DNA from: Parasphingopyxis marina | GTDB taxonomy: Bacteria; Pseudomonadota; Alphaproteobacteria; Sphingomonadales; Sphingomonadaceae | Length of the DNA: 64,000 nt | Direction: 5' to 3' | Assembly (NCBI RefSeq): GCF_014237875.1 | Contig: NZ_JACJVJ010000001.1 | Location: 670,501 to 734,500, forward strand | In this document: positions 35,571 through 45,088 of the stretch, one piece after another | Layout of the letters: the number at the start of each line of letters is the position of its first letter | How positions within the stretch are numbered: position 1 is the first letter of the stretch | Notes under the pieces: model-generated | Databases searched by the model: none | What the model saw: the letters and a program-made list of their open reading frames with translations, nothing else | What the model was told of the DNA's origin: nothing | Position numbers and translations under genes: made by a program

Positions 35571-35969
35571 CTAAAGGAACGGCGCGGCGACTTCGGGCGG
35601 CACGCGTAACGGCTTGCCGCTTGCCCGGTCGATCATCGCCCAGGTGGTCTTCGCCCGAATGCGCGGCTTTCCGTCCCCGCCTGTAAATTCCATATATCGG
35701 TCGAACCGCGCGCCTTTCGGCCCTTCTTCGATCCATGTGGTGCCCGTCACCGTTTCGCCTTCCAGAGCGGGACGCAGATAGTCGATCTCGTGCCGGGTCA
35801 CGACCCAGATATAGGCAGCTACATGCGCGGGATCGGACACCGCGTTCCAGTGCGCGACCGCGAGTTCCTGGATCCACTGCACCCAGACCGCGTTGTTCAC
35901 ATGGCCGAGCTCGTCGATATGTTCGGGCCTTGCGGTGACCCTGTGCGAGAAGGCCCTGTCGCGGCTCAT
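35571..35969 (-). CDS. Hotdog-fold acyl-CoA thioesterase (4HBT/YbgC type)
   Basis: The 132-residue protein has the hotdog active-site motif DELGHVNNAVWVQW near residue 20, in which the aspartate position and the following helix match 4-hydroxybenzoyl-CoA thioesterase and YbgC relatives. IDYLRPALEGETVTGTTWI fits the central strand. It probably releases acids from short or medium acyl-CoA in the cytosol. It lies 10 bases before the prolyl oligopeptidase stop in the same direction, so it is the downstream gene of that transcript. Confidence 0.86.
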   Translation of the reverse strand: MSRDRAFSHRVTARPEHIDELGHVNNAVWVQWIQELAVAHWNAVSDPAHVAAYIWVVTRHEIDYLRPALEGETVTGTTWIEEGPKGARFDRYMEFTGGDGKPRIRAKTTWAMIDRASGKPLRVPPEVAAPFL

Positions 35970-35979
35970 GCGGCTACGC

Positions 35980-38154
35980 TTACTCCTCCACGCCGAGCTG
36001 GGTCAGGATGAAGGCCTGGGCCTGGGCTTCGTCGACGATCGACTGGAAGCGGCCGGACTGGCCCTGGTGCCCCGCACCCATATTGGTCCGCAACACCGTC
36101 AAATTGTCGTCGGTGCGCGTCGCGCGCAGCCGGGCCGTCCATTTCGCCGGTTCCCAATAGGTCACGCGCGGATCGTTGAGGCCCGCGGTGATCATCATCG
36201 GCGGATAATCTTGCGCCGTGACATTGTCATAGGGCGAATAGCTCTGGATCAGGCGGAAGGCGTCGGGATCGGTGATCGGGTTGCCCCATTCGGGCCACTC
36301 GCCGGGGGTGAGAGGGAGCGATTCATCCAGCATCGTGTTGAGCACGTCGACGAACGGCACTTCGGCGACGATCGCGCCGAACAGCTCGGGATCGGTGTTG
36401 GCGATCACGCCCATCAGCTCGCCGCCCGCCGAACCGCCCGAGGCCGCTATCCGGCCTTCGCTCGTATAGCCGCGCGCGACCAGCCCGCGGCCGACATCCA
36501 CGAAATCGTTGAAGGTGTTGGTGCGACGTTCGAGCTTGCCGTCGAGATACCATTGATAGCCGAGATCGTCGCCGCCGCGGATGTGGGCGATGGCGAAGAT
36601 GAAGCCGCGATCGACAAGGCTCAGCTGCCGGGTCGAGAAATAGGGCGTCACGGCATAGCCATAGGCGCCATAGGCATAGAGATGGACCGGCGTATCGGCG
36701 TTAGGGGTCACATCGCGGCGATGGACGAGGCTGACGGGCACCATGGTGCCGTCGCGTGCCTCGATTTCGAGCCGCTCGGTGACATATTGGCTGGCGTCAT
36801 AACCCGAAGGCACCTGCTGCACCTTGAGCGTGGTCAGCGTCCCGCCGCCCTCGGCCGAGTCATAGCCCACGGCATAACTGTAATCGGTATCGGGGGTGAC
36901 CATCGACTCGTAATCGATGCGGATCGTATCCGTATCGAACTCGGCGACCGGGCCGAGACCCGCCGTATAGCTCGCTTCGGGGAAGGGGATGCGCTCGACG
37001 GTCTCATTGTCGTAATAGCGGATCTCGACCTGATCGAGCCCGCGTTCACGCGCCTCGACGACGTAGAAATTCTGGAAGGTCGTCAGCCCGGTGATGTAGA
37101 AATCGTCCGATCCTGCGACCAGTTCGGTCCATTCGACGGGCGCCTCGACCGGCGCGGTTGCGAGACGGAAATTCACATGCTCGTCGTTGGTGTGGATGTA
37201 GAGCGTGCCCTCATGCTCGTCGACATCGTAAAGCCGGTTGGTTTCGCGCGGCGACACCAGCACCGGTTCGGCCGTCAGATCGTCGAGCGGGACGAGGCGG
37301 ATCTCGTTGCTGACATTGTCGCCGGCCCAAACCGTCAGGAATCTGCGCGACTGGGTCATGTCGATGCCGATTTCCATGCCTTCTTCGGGCTCGCGATAAA
37401 GCTCGGCATCTTCCGAAGGATCGGTGCCCAGCCGGTGATGCATCGCCACTTTGGAGCGCCAATTGTCGTCGACCGGCGTGTAGACGATGCTCGCGGAATC
37501 GGCGGCCCAGACGACGTCGCCCAATATGCCGGGAATGGCATCGGGCAGCGTTTCGCCGGTTTCGAGATTAAGGAAACGCAGCACATAACGCTCCGCGCCG
37601 TCGGTATCGGTCGAATAGGCAAGCAGCCGGGCATCGGGGCTCACCTGCACGGTGCCGAGCGAGAATTGCTCATGCCCTTCGGCCAGCGCATTCTCGTCGA
37701 GCAGCAGTTCGTCGTCACCGCCGGCTATCGGGCGGCGGTACCAGAGCCGGTATTCCTGGCCTTCATTATAGGCATACCAATATTCGTAATCGCCGTCGGG
37801 AACCGGGACGCTGGCGTCGTTTTCCGGGAGCCGGCCGCGCATTTCGGCATAGAGCGTGTCGATAAGCGGCTGGTGCGGGGCCATGACCGCTTCGAAATAG
37901 GCGTTTTCGGCGCGCAGATAGTCGAGCACGGGCTCGTCGTCGATTTCGGGATAACCCTGGTCCTTCAGCCAGAAATAGGGATCCTCGACCGTGATCCCGT
38001 GCAGGGTGAAGCTGTGAGGGCGCTGCTCGGCAACGGGCGGCGCGGGCATTTCGGAAGCGGCGGTTTCGGACACGGTTTCATTTTCCTGCTGGGCGAGTGC
38101 CGGTGCGGCGATGGCGACGAGGCTGACGGCGGCAAGCAAGGAACGTATCGGCAT
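35980..38154 (-). CDS. Exported S9A prolyl oligopeptidase / oligopeptidase B-like serine peptidase
   Basis: The 724-residue protein has a signal peptide (MPIRSLLAAVSLVAIAAPALA), a seven-bladed propeller domain, and a C-terminal alpha/beta domain. The nucleophile is in ASGGSAGGELMG near residue 570, the acid in TAGLNDPRV, and the histidine in GAGHQGQSGR. HIRGGDDLGYQWYLDGK is typical of oligopeptidase B (PtrB). PtrB of enteric bacteria is cytosolic, so the signal peptide marks a periplasmic form as seen in several sphingomonads. It cleaves short peptides, probably after basic residues if it is PtrB-like. It diverges from the Xaa-Pro aminopeptidase gene. Confidence 0.92.
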   Translation of the reverse strand: MPIRSLLAAVSLVAIAAPALAQQENETVSETAASEMPAPPVAEQRPHSFTLHGITVEDPYFWLKDQGYPEIDDEPVLDYLRAENAYFEAVMAPHQPLIDTLYAEMRGRLPENDASVPVPDGDYEYWYAYNEGQEYRLWYRRPIAGGDDELLLDENALAEGHEQFSLGTVQVSPDARLLAYSTDTDGAERYVLRFLNLETGETLPDAIPGILGDVVWAADSASIVYTPVDDNWRSKVAMHHRLGTDPSEDAELYREPEEGMEIGIDMTQSRRFLTVWAGDNVSNEIRLVPLDDLTAEPVLVSPRETNRLYDVDEHEGTLYIHTNDEHVNFRLATAPVEAPVEWTELVAGSDDFYITGLTTFQNFYVVEARERGLDQVEIRYYDNETVERIPFPEASYTAGLGPVAEFDTDTIRIDYESMVTPDTDYSYAVGYDSAEGGGTLTTLKVQQVPSGYDASQYVTERLEIEARDGTMVPVSLVHRRDVTPNADTPVHLYAYGAYGYAVTPYFSTRQLSLVDRGFIFAIAHIRGGDDLGYQWYLDGKLERRTNTFNDFVDVGRGLVARGYTSEGRIAASGGSAGGELMGVIANTDPELFGAIVAEVPFVDVLNTMLDESLPLTPGEWPEWGNPITDPDAFRLIQSYSPYDNVTAQDYPPMMITAGLNDPRVTYWEPAKWTARLRATRTDDNLTVLRTNMGAGHQGQSGRFQSIVDEAQAQAFILTQLGVEE

Positions 38155-38237
38155 GGCGGGAAGTCCTTTCTGGCGGTGGCGCGCCGCCGTTCGGGCGACT
38201 ATGTAGGCCGCTAGTAACACCAAAAGGGCCAATTGCC

Positions 38238-40034
38238 ATGTCCACCTACGAAGATCGTCTCAACGCGCTGCGCGAGGAGCTCGCGTCCCGCAAGCTCACC
38301 GGTTTCGTCGTGCCGCTGACCGACGAACATATGAGCGAATATGTCGGCGCCTATGCCCAGCGCCTTGGCTGGCTGACGGGCTTTCAGGGCTCGGCCGGCA
38401 CCGCCGTGGTGATGTCGGAAGAGGCCGCTATCTTTACGGACGGACGCTACACCCTGCAGGTCCGCGAGCAGGTCGATGGCGAGAATTGGGAATATGTAGG
38501 CGTGCCTGCGACGAGCGTCGCCGACTGGCTGAAGGATCATGCCAGCCAGGGTGGCCGGATCGGATACGATCCCTGGCTCCACACGAGGCAATGGGTGACG
38601 GCCGCGACCAAGGCGCTTGCGGAAAAGGGCGCGGAACTCGTTGCCGTCGACACCAATCCGATCGATGCCGTGTGGCCCGACAAACCTTTGCCTTCGGACG
38701 CCAAGCTGATCGTCCATGACGAGAAGTTTGCCGGCAAGTCATCGCCCCGTAAGCGCCAGGACATGGCCGACGAAATGGCGGAGAAAAAGGCCGATGCCGC
38801 AGTGCTCGCCGCACTCGATTCGATCGCCTGGACATTCAACATCCGCGGCGCCGATGTCGATCACACGCCGGTCGCGCTCGCCTATGCCATCGTTCACAAG
38901 GACGGCACGGCCGATTTCTTCGTAGAGCCGGACAAGATGAGCGAAGACGTCCAGCGCCATCTCGGCAATGGCGTTCGCGTGCATGAGCGTTCGGCTTTCC
39001 AGGGGGTGCTTGGGTCGCTCAAGGGCAAGCGTGTGATCGCCGACCCCGAACGCGCGGTCGCGGCGATCTTCCAGACGCTTGAGGATGCCGGCGCGACGAT
39101 ATTGTCCGAAGCCGAACCGGCCGTGCTGCCGAAGGCCATCAAGAATCCGGTCGAGCTGCAGGGCATGCGCGATTCCCACGAACGCGACGGCGCGGCGCTC
39201 GTGCGCTTCCTGCACTGGCTGTCGATTGAGGCGCCCAAGGGCGGCGTTACCGAAATGTCGGCGGCGAAGCGGCTGCTGGAATTCCGTCAGGAAAACCCGC
39301 TGCTGCGCGATCTGTCCTTCGACTCGATTTCGGGCGCCGGGCCGCACGGCGCGAGCCCGCACTACCGCGTTTCCGAGGAATCCAGCATCCCGCTCGAAAT
39401 GGACTCCATCTATCTGATCGATAGCGGCGGCCAATATCCCGACGGCACGACCGATGTGACGCGGACCGTGATCATCGGCACGCCGACGCCGGAAATGCGC
39501 GATCGCTTCACCCGCGTGCTGAAGGGCCATATCGCGCTGGCGACAGCGGTTTTTCCGCAAGGTACGCGCGGCAGCCAGCTCGACAGTTTCGCGCGGCAAT
39601 ATCTCTGGGCCGCGGGGCTCGACTATATGCACGGCACCGGCCATGGCGTCGGCAGTTTCCTGGGCGTTCATGAAGGGCCGCAGCGGATCAGCGCGGCCAA
39701 CTATCCGGGCTCCGGCTGGGACGAACCCCTGCACGCCGGGATGATCCTTTCGAACGAACCCGGTTATTACAAGGCCGGCGAGTATGGCATCCGGATCGAA
39801 AATCTCGTCGCCATCGAAGAACGCGAGATCGCAGGCGGTGAAGCGACGATGCTCGGCTTCGAAACGCTCACCTTCGTACCGATCGACCGCAATCTGATCG
39901 ATACGACGATGCTGACGGCCGTCGAGTGCGATTGGGTGGACGGCTATCATGCCGATGTCGTCGCCCGGATCGGACCGCACCTCGATGATGCGGCTGCTGC
40001 CTGGCTCGGCGAAATGTGCGCGCCGCTGGATTGA
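38238..40034 (+). CDS. pepP: Xaa-Pro aminopeptidase, three-domain M24B type
   Basis: The 598-residue enzyme has two creatinase-like N-terminal domains, a pita-bread M24 domain (about 310-530) and a C-terminal M24 tail. Metal ligands are seen in IDSGGQYPDGTTDVTRT (two aspartates), GTGHGVGSFLGVHE (histidine), NEPGYY and GIRIEN (glutamates). The long three-domain form is like eukaryotic XPNPEP1 rather than the shorter E. coli PepP. It removes the first residue from peptides with proline in position 2, in the cytosol. It is divergent from the prolyl oligopeptidase gene, so proline-peptide use may be grouped here. Confidence 0.92.
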   Translation: MSTYEDRLNALREELASRKLTGFVVPLTDEHMSEYVGAYAQRLGWLTGFQGSAGTAVVMSEEAAIFTDGRYTLQVREQVDGENWEYVGVPATSVADWLKDHASQGGRIGYDPWLHTRQWVTAATKALAEKGAELVAVDTNPIDAVWPDKPLPSDAKLIVHDEKFAGKSSPRKRQDMADEMAEKKADAAVLAALDSIAWTFNIRGADVDHTPVALAYAIVHKDGTADFFVEPDKMSEDVQRHLGNGVRVHERSAFQGVLGSLKGKRVIADPERAVAAIFQTLEDAGATILSEAEPAVLPKAIKNPVELQGMRDSHERDGAALVRFLHWLSIEAPKGGVTEMSAAKRLLEFRQENPLLRDLSFDSISGAGPHGASPHYRVSEESSIPLEMDSIYLIDSGGQYPDGTTDVTRTVIIGTPTPEMRDRFTRVLKGHIALATAVFPQGTRGSQLDSFARQYLWAAGLDYMHGTGHGVGSFLGVHEGPQRISAANYPGSGWDEPLHAGMILSNEPGYYKAGEYGIRIENLVAIEEREIAGGEATMLGFETLTFVPIDRNLIDTTMLTAVECDWVDGYHADVVARIGPHLDDAAAAWLGEMCAPLD

Positions 40035-40044
40035 CGGTACCGGT

Positions 40045-40227
40045 ATGAAATTTCCGGGGCAAAGCGACGAAATGCGCGAACGCCGCCGCCGGCTCAACCG
40101 GCGGATCGCGCTTCCCGCGCTGATTGGCGGGCTGGTCCTTGCCGCCGGGATCTACTGGTATTTCGATACGTCGCAGCGCGACTGTGGACGCTGCAGCGGG
40201 CCCGGCGACGCTGCGACTATAAATTAG
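40045..40227 (+). CDS. Small membrane protein, unknown
   Basis: The 60-residue product has a basic start (RERRRRLNRR), one hydrophobic helix (IALPALIGGLVLAAGIYWYF) and a short tail with two cysteines (CGRC). The arrangement suggests an inner-membrane protein with the tail outside. The ribosome site is weak. It begins 10 bases after the aminopeptidase stop, so it may be translated from the same message. I do not recognise a family. Confidence 0.5.
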   Translation: MKFPGQSDEMRERRRRLNRRIALPALIGGLVLAAGIYWYFDTSQRDCGRCSGPGDAATIN

Positions 40228-40361
40228 TCCCCGGCGGGTTCGCCGCTATCGCCTCCGCTTCGCTGTTCGCGCGCCTGGCCTTTGCGGCGACGCAGGTTCT
40301 TGCGCAGCTCCTCGGCCAGCCGCTTCGCGCGTTTGTCCTTGGCGTCCTTTGCATCGCTCAT
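40224..40361 (-). CDS. Small basic protein, unknown
   Basis: The 45-residue product starts MSDAKDAKDKRAKRLAEELR and continues in lysine and arginine, predicting one charged helix. I recall similar small conserved proteins in sphingomonads but know no function. The start at 40361 has no clear ribosome site; an ATG at 40373 is an alternative. The stop overlaps the convergent small membrane protein gene by 4 bases. Its promoter must lie between it and the tRNA gene. Confidence 0.5.
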   Translation of the reverse strand: MSDAKDAKDKRAKRLAEELRKNLRRRKGQAREQRSGGDSGEPAGD

Positions 40362-40462
40362 GCGCCGCGTCATGCCGTTTCGCCGCCGCCTTGCCAAGCT
40401 GTGCTTGACAAAAGGCGCGCGCTGCCGCCATAGGCGCGCCCTGCTTTGATGCGTACCGGTTT

Positions 40463-40537
40463 GCTGCTGTAGCTCAGGGGTAGAGCGCACCCTTGGTAAG
40501 GGTGAGGTCGAGAGTTCAATTCTCTCCAGCAGCACCA
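40463..40537 (+). tRNA. tRNA-Thr (anticodon GGT)
   Basis: A full cloverleaf is visible. The acceptor stem is GCTGCTG/CAGCAGC, the D arm GCTC-AGGGGTA-GAGC, the anticodon arm CACCC-TTGGTAA-GGGTG with anticodon GGT, the variable loop AGGTC, and the T arm GAGAG-TTCAATT-CTCTC. The discriminator A and an encoded CCA follow (40534-40537). It decodes ACC and ACU. Confidence 0.97.
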
Positions 40538-40915
40538 TTTTCTCAAGAATATAGACGAGTTTCCCGTCCCCCATTTTGTGGTCGGGAGAGCGTCCGCCCG
40601 GCCGGGGCGTACCCATCTGCCCGGCTGCGCTCGCCCCTCGAAAGTCTGCGACAAGGATTATGTATAGTATAGTGCGTACCGTTCCGGCCTTCGCTTGCAT
40701 CCATGGCCGTTTCATCGTCCCCATCCGAACGGCCCTTTGCAGAGTGCAGAGGCAAGATCGTCGATACCGGGCCTGGAATTAACCTCTTGTCGCTATCGTT
40801 AGCCGGGCCGGACATCCGGTCCGCAAATTCACCCCCCGATCCGCAGGTCGATGCTGCCGCATTGCCAGCGATCACAATTGTCATCCCCCACCCAAGACCC
40901 CCGAAGGAATGAAAA
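40538..40915. other. Intergenic region between tRNA-Thr and the second TonB receptor
   Basis: This 378-base gap has no convincing gene. An AT-rich patch at 40653-40670 with TATAGTATAGT could be a promoter. AAGGA at 40904-40908 serves the receptor's GTG start. I find no attachment-site duplication of the tRNA 3' end in it, and no integrase gene, so it does not look like an island boundary. Confidence 0.4.
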
Positions 40916-43435
40916 GTGAAAAAGTCCATTTTGCTGGCCGGTGCGGCCCTGTATTTCGCCGCGACGCCGGCTGGCGCGCAGTCCATCGAAGACGAGGCCG
41001 CACCTGCGGCCGCCGATAACGAAACGTTCGGCGATACGGTGATCCTGGTGACCGCCACGCGGCGTTCCGAAGACGTGCAGAGCGTGCCGCTTTCTGTTTC
41101 CGTTCTCGGCGGCGAGCTGGTTGAAAATGCCGGCGTGGCCGATATCCGCGATTTCGAACAGCTGACGCCGAGCCTCGTCGCGACCACCGGCCAATCCTCC
41201 TCGAACGCCACGGCGCTCGGCATTCGCGGCATCGGCACCGCCGGCGACAATCCCGGCTTCGAGCCCGCCGTCGGCGTGTTCATCGACGGCGTCTATCGCG
41301 CCCGCGCCGGCGTTGCTCTCAGCGAACTTCCGCCGATCGAGCGCGTCGAAGTGCTGCGCGGCCCGCAGGGCACGCTGTTCGGACGTAATACGTCAGCCGG
41401 TGCGCTGAGTATCGCGACGGAGATGCCGGAATTCGAACTCGGCGGCTTCGTCGAGGGCAGCTATGGCAATTACGATGCCTATGAATTGCGCGGCATGGTC
41501 ACCGGGCCGGTTAGCGACGCCATCGCGCTGCGGCTCGACGGCGTCTATCGCCAGCGCGACGGCTATATCACCGACGTAAACAGCGGCCGCGATATCAACA
41601 CCGTCGATCGTTACGCCGTGCGCGGACAGGGCCTGTTCGAGAACGAACGGCTGACGATCCGCTTCATCGCGGACTATGCCGAGACCGACGAAGAGTGCTG
41701 CGGCGCCGTCAACATCGCGCGCGGCCCCACCGCCGGGATCGTCGATTTCGTTGCCGGGCTGGCGGGCAATGCGGGTATCCCCGTTGCCGATCCGGAAGAC
41801 CGGATGATGGCGGTAACGCCCGGCCGCAACTATAATGAAGCGGTCAAGGACTGGGGCGTTTCCGCCGAAGCCACCTATGAATTCGATACCGTTACGCTGA
41901 CCTCGATCACGGCGTTCCGGGATTGGCGCTCCCTGCGCAATCAGGACATCGATTTTTCCGGGATGGACCGGGCGTATCGCGATGGCTACCGCACCGGGCT
42001 GCAGGATTTCACCCAGGAAATCCGCATCCAGGGCACCGCGTTCGACGACCGGCTCGACTGGCTCGTCGGCGGTTTCTATCTGAACGAAACGCTGACCCTT
42101 CGCGACAATGTCCGCCTGGGCGCGCAGGCCAATCAATATGCCGACGGTGCCTTTGCGTTCAATCCGGCCGCCGGGTTCGAATTTTTCGACAGCTTCGGCC
42201 CGACCGTACCGGAATTCGGCCAGGTGCTGTTGGCGACCAATCCGCAACTTGCCGCCGCTGCCGCCGGAAACCCCGCCCTGTTCGCGCTGTTAAACACGCC
42301 GCTGCCGGGCAACCCCGAGGGATCCGGCCAGCTGGCCGACAATTATACCGTCGATACTCAGGCGATCGCGCTGTTCACGCACAATGTCATCGAAATCGCC
42401 GATGGACTCTCGCTGACGCTCGGCCTCCGCTGGAATCACGAGGAAAAGGATATCGATGCAAATCTGGTGGCGAATACGCCGGCTTGCGATTTTTTCTTCG
42501 ACCCGGCCGCCACGGCCTATAGCAGCCTGATCATTGCGAATGTGCCGACCGCGTTCCTGCTGGCGTGCAATCCGACCGTGAACCCCGAATTCAACGGGAC
42601 CTATTCGGGCAGCACCAGCGACGATGAATTTACCGGCACCATCCGGCTCGCCTATGAAATCACGCCTGACGCGCTGATCTATGCCGGGTTCGATCGCGGC
42701 TACAAATCGGGGGGCTATAATCTCGATCGCGCCGGTTTCGATACCGTCCTGCTGGGCGGCGATGGCCCGCAGATCGAGGATCTCGAATTCGCGGCGGAAA
42801 CCGTGGACGCCTATGAGATCGGTCTCAAGACGAACTGGGGCCGCGAATTCACCTTCAACATCGCGGCTTTCTATCAGGATTTCTCGAACTATCAGCAGCT
42901 GGTGTTTTCGGGCACGAGCTTCTTCGTTCAGAATGTCGAACAGACGATATCGAAGGGCTTCGAAATGGATGCCATCGTCCGGCCCGTTCGCGACCTGACC
43001 TTCCAGTTCGGCTATGCCTATACCGATGTCTCCTATGATCCTTCCAGCAATCTTGCGGGCACGCCGCTCGACGGGGAGCAGGGGCTGCAACTCAGCAATG
43101 TGCCGCGGCACACGCTGACCGGGGCCGCGACGTGGACGCCGCCCTTGACCGACCGGCTGAACGCGTTGCTGCACGTCGATACCCGTTTCAGCAGCGATGA
43201 AGCGACCAGCACGGGCGGGCGTGGCATTGCCGATAATGAAGGCCATGCCATCGTCAACGCCCGGATCGGCATCGCGTCGGACGACGATCGCTGGCGGGTC
43301 GCGCTGTTCGTCGAGAATCTGTTCGACACCTATTACAATATCTCCAGCTTCGCGGTGCCCGAGCAAACGGGAACGGTCGATGGTTATCCGGGGCTGCCCC
43401 GTTTCTACGGCGTTTCCGCCCGTTTCGGCTTCTAG
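40916..43435 (+). CDS. TonB-dependent outer-membrane receptor (second)
   Basis: The 839-residue protein has a signal peptide (MKKSILLAGAALYFAATPAG), a TonB-box-like ILVTATRRSEDVQSVPLS, a plug domain with RVEVLRGPQGTLFGRNTSAG to about residue 165, and a barrel ending GVSARFGF. The start is GTG 40916, seven bases after AAGGA. It differs clearly from the receptor at 15645 and lacks an adjacent catabolic cluster, so the ligand cannot be guessed. Two asparagine- and glycine-rich extracellular loops (about 380-420 and 450-480) are long. A strong terminator follows, so it is monocistronic. Confidence 0.93.
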   Translation: MKKSILLAGAALYFAATPAGAQSIEDEAAPAAADNETFGDTVILVTATRRSEDVQSVPLSVSVLGGELVENAGVADIRDFEQLTPSLVATTGQSSSNATALGIRGIGTAGDNPGFEPAVGVFIDGVYRARAGVALSELPPIERVEVLRGPQGTLFGRNTSAGALSIATEMPEFELGGFVEGSYGNYDAYELRGMVTGPVSDAIALRLDGVYRQRDGYITDVNSGRDINTVDRYAVRGQGLFENERLTIRFIADYAETDEECCGAVNIARGPTAGIVDFVAGLAGNAGIPVADPEDRMMAVTPGRNYNEAVKDWGVSAEATYEFDTVTLTSITAFRDWRSLRNQDIDFSGMDRAYRDGYRTGLQDFTQEIRIQGTAFDDRLDWLVGGFYLNETLTLRDNVRLGAQANQYADGAFAFNPAAGFEFFDSFGPTVPEFGQVLLATNPQLAAAAAGNPALFALLNTPLPGNPEGSGQLADNYTVDTQAIALFTHNVIEIADGLSLTLGLRWNHEEKDIDANLVANTPACDFFFDPAATAYSSLIIANVPTAFLLACNPTVNPEFNGTYSGSTSDDEFTGTIRLAYEITPDALIYAGFDRGYKSGGYNLDRAGFDTVLLGGDGPQIEDLEFAAETVDAYEIGLKTNWGREFTFNIAAFYQDFSNYQQLVFSGTSFFVQNVEQTISKGFEMDAIVRPVRDLTFQFGYAYTDVSYDPSSNLAGTPLDGEQGLQLSNVPRHTLTGAATWTPPLTDRLNALLHVDTRFSSDEATSTGGRGIADNEGHAIVNARIGIASDDDRWRVALFVENLFDTYYNISSFAVPEQTGTVDGYPGLPRFYGVSARFGF

Positions 43436-43465
43436 CCCGTTTCGCGAGATCCCTTGGATTGACGG

Positions 43466-43500
43466 CAGGGCCGGCGCGAGCAACCGCGCCGGCCCTGTTT
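43466..43500 (+). terminator. Intrinsic terminator after the second TonB receptor
   Basis: CAGGGCCGGCGCG (43466-43478) and CGCGCCGGCCCTG (43485-43497) form a perfect 13-base stem around AGCAAC, followed by TTTCTGT. It ends the receptor transcript 30 bases after its stop. Confidence 0.92.
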
Positions 43501-43643
43501 CTGTGGGATTATGCGTGCCGGCGGGGCGGGCATGGCTAATAGAAAATTTACCAATGCCGCCTACCCCTTGGTCTTTGGGATACGGGGTATTGGGCGCGTA
43601 TCGGACGGCCTGCGGGCGCGTGCGACAAAGCCGGAGTGGTTGA

Positions 43644-44648
43644 ATGCTTCATCAGCGCGGTGTGTTTCACCAGGAAGCCGGATTGATCGACGCGACATTC
43701 GAGAATGCAGCGGTGGGCATGGCCCATGTCAGCTTCCAGGGGCGCTGGCTGCGGGTCAACGAGAAGCTGCTCGATATCGTCGGCTATTCGCGCGAAGAGC
43801 TCCTGCAGATTACCTTTCAGGATATCACGCATCCCGACGATCTCGACGCGGATCTCGAGCAGCTCGATGCGCTGATCAAGGGCGATATTCCTGCCTACAC
43901 AATGGAAAAGCGGTATTTTCACAAGGATGGCGGTCTGATCTGGATCAACCTGACGGTTGGCCTGCAGCGCGACGAGGACGGCGAGCCGCTATTCTGCATT
44001 TCGGCGATCGAGGACATTACCGAGCGCAAGGCCAATGAAGAGCGGCTGCGGGTGCTGGTCGACGAACTCAACCATCGGGTGAAGAACACGCTCGCCACGG
44101 TACAGGCGATCGCGCACATGTCGTTCCGCAAGGACGAGCCGATCGCCGATGCCCGGGCCGAATTTACGAGCCGCCTCCACGCGCTGTCCGGCGCACACGA
44201 CCTTCTCACCGAAGAAAAATGGATGGGTGCCGATATCATGAGCGTGGTCGATCGGGCGCTGCGCGCCTTCCGGCTGGCCGACGAGACGCGCTTCCATGTC
44301 GCCGGACCGCGCATCCGGCTTTCGCCGCGCGCGGCCCTGACCTTGGCAATGGCGGTCAATGAACTCGCGACCAATGCGGTCAAATATGGCGCGCTTTCGG
44401 TGCCCGACGGTTCCGTGCAAATCGCCTGGGGCCGGTTCGGCAAGGAAGGCGTCGACGAGATCGTCTTCAAATGGATCGAATCCAACGGCCCCGAAGTATC
44501 GATGCCGGACGGCAGCGGCGGCTTCGGCTCGACCCTGCTCGAACGTATCCTTCCCGGCGATTTTCAGGGCGAAGCCGAACTCGAATATGCGCCCACAGGC
44601 CTGCGCTACACGCTGACCGCGATCCGGCCACGGTCCGCGGATATCTAG
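43644..44648 (+). CDS. PAS-domain HWE-type sensor histidine kinase
   Basis: The 334-residue protein has no membrane segment. A PAS domain (about 10-130) contains ENAAVGMAHVSFQGRWLRVN and ISAIEDITERK; it lacks the LOV cysteine motif, so it is not a blue-light LOV sensor. The kinase part has the phospho-acceptor box ELNHRVKNTLATVQAIA near residue 140 and the N-box MAVNELATNAVKYGAL near 240. FKWIE carries the W-x-E that names the HWE family. It probably phosphorylates the receiver protein 11 bases downstream. Its signal is unknown. Confidence 0.92.
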   Translation: MLHQRGVFHQEAGLIDATFENAAVGMAHVSFQGRWLRVNEKLLDIVGYSREELLQITFQDITHPDDLDADLEQLDALIKGDIPAYTMEKRYFHKDGGLIWINLTVGLQRDEDGEPLFCISAIEDITERKANEERLRVLVDELNHRVKNTLATVQAIAHMSFRKDEPIADARAEFTSRLHALSGAHDLLTEEKWMGADIMSVVDRALRAFRLADETRFHVAGPRIRLSPRAALTLAMAVNELATNAVKYGALSVPDGSVQIAWGRFGKEGVDEIVFKWIESNGPEVSMPDGSGGFGSTLLERILPGDFQGEAELEYAPTGLRYTLTAIRPRSADI

Positions 44649-44659
44649 AGACAAGGCAT

Positions 44660-45058
44660 ATGGCGAACCCGCAAAACCTGCTTCCGGAAAAAGTCCTCAT
44701 CGTCGAGGATGAATTCATGCTAGCCGTGATGCTGCAGGATATCCTGGAAACGCTCGGCGTACGGCAGGTCAGCCATGCCGCCACGCTTGCCGATGCGCTC
44801 GATCTGGTCGCCCGCGAACCTTTCGATTTCGCCTTTCTCGACATCAATCTTGGAAAGGAAAATTCGATCCCCGTTGCACGCGCCCTGGCGGATCGCGATA
44901 TTCGCTTCGTCTTTGCCTCCGGCTATGATGCGAAATTCGTCGCCGAGGGAATTTCGGCGCCGCTGCTACGCAAGCCGCTGGGCCTGGACGAGATTCGGAC
45001 GGTGCTGACGGCATCGGATTTCGATACGCAATCGGGCCGGATCAGCCGTATCGGTTGA
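44660..45058 (+). CDS. Single-domain response regulator
   Basis: The 132-residue protein is a receiver domain alone. VLIVEDEFMLAVML holds the acidic pocket, FLDINLGKENS the phospho-acceptor aspartate, FASGYD the switch threonine/serine position and LRKPL the conserved lysine. No output domain is present. Receivers of this kind beside HWE kinases act as phosphate sinks or signal by binding partners in the general stress pathways of alphaproteobacteria. It follows the kinase by 11 bases. Confidence 0.9.
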   Translation: MANPQNLLPEKVLIVEDEFMLAVMLQDILETLGVRQVSHAATLADALDLVAREPFDFAFLDINLGKENSIPVARALADRDIRFVFASGYDAKFVAEGISAPLLRKPLGLDEIRTVLTASDFDTQSGRISRIG

Positions 45059-45088
45059 CCTTTACGCCGCCGCGACTATGCGGCGGAC

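Noticed and set aside
35893-38214. 773-codon open frame opposite the prolyl oligopeptidase gene
   Set aside because: It mirrors the codon bias of the S9 peptidase on the other strand, has no ribosome site and no recognisable domain.
40463-40915. tRNA-Thr as an integration site
   Set aside because: No repeat of the tRNA 3' end and no integrase gene found in the window on either side.
43644-44030. LOV-type blue-light domain in the HWE kinase
   Set aside because: The conserved cysteine-containing LOV motif is absent; this is an ordinary PAS domain.
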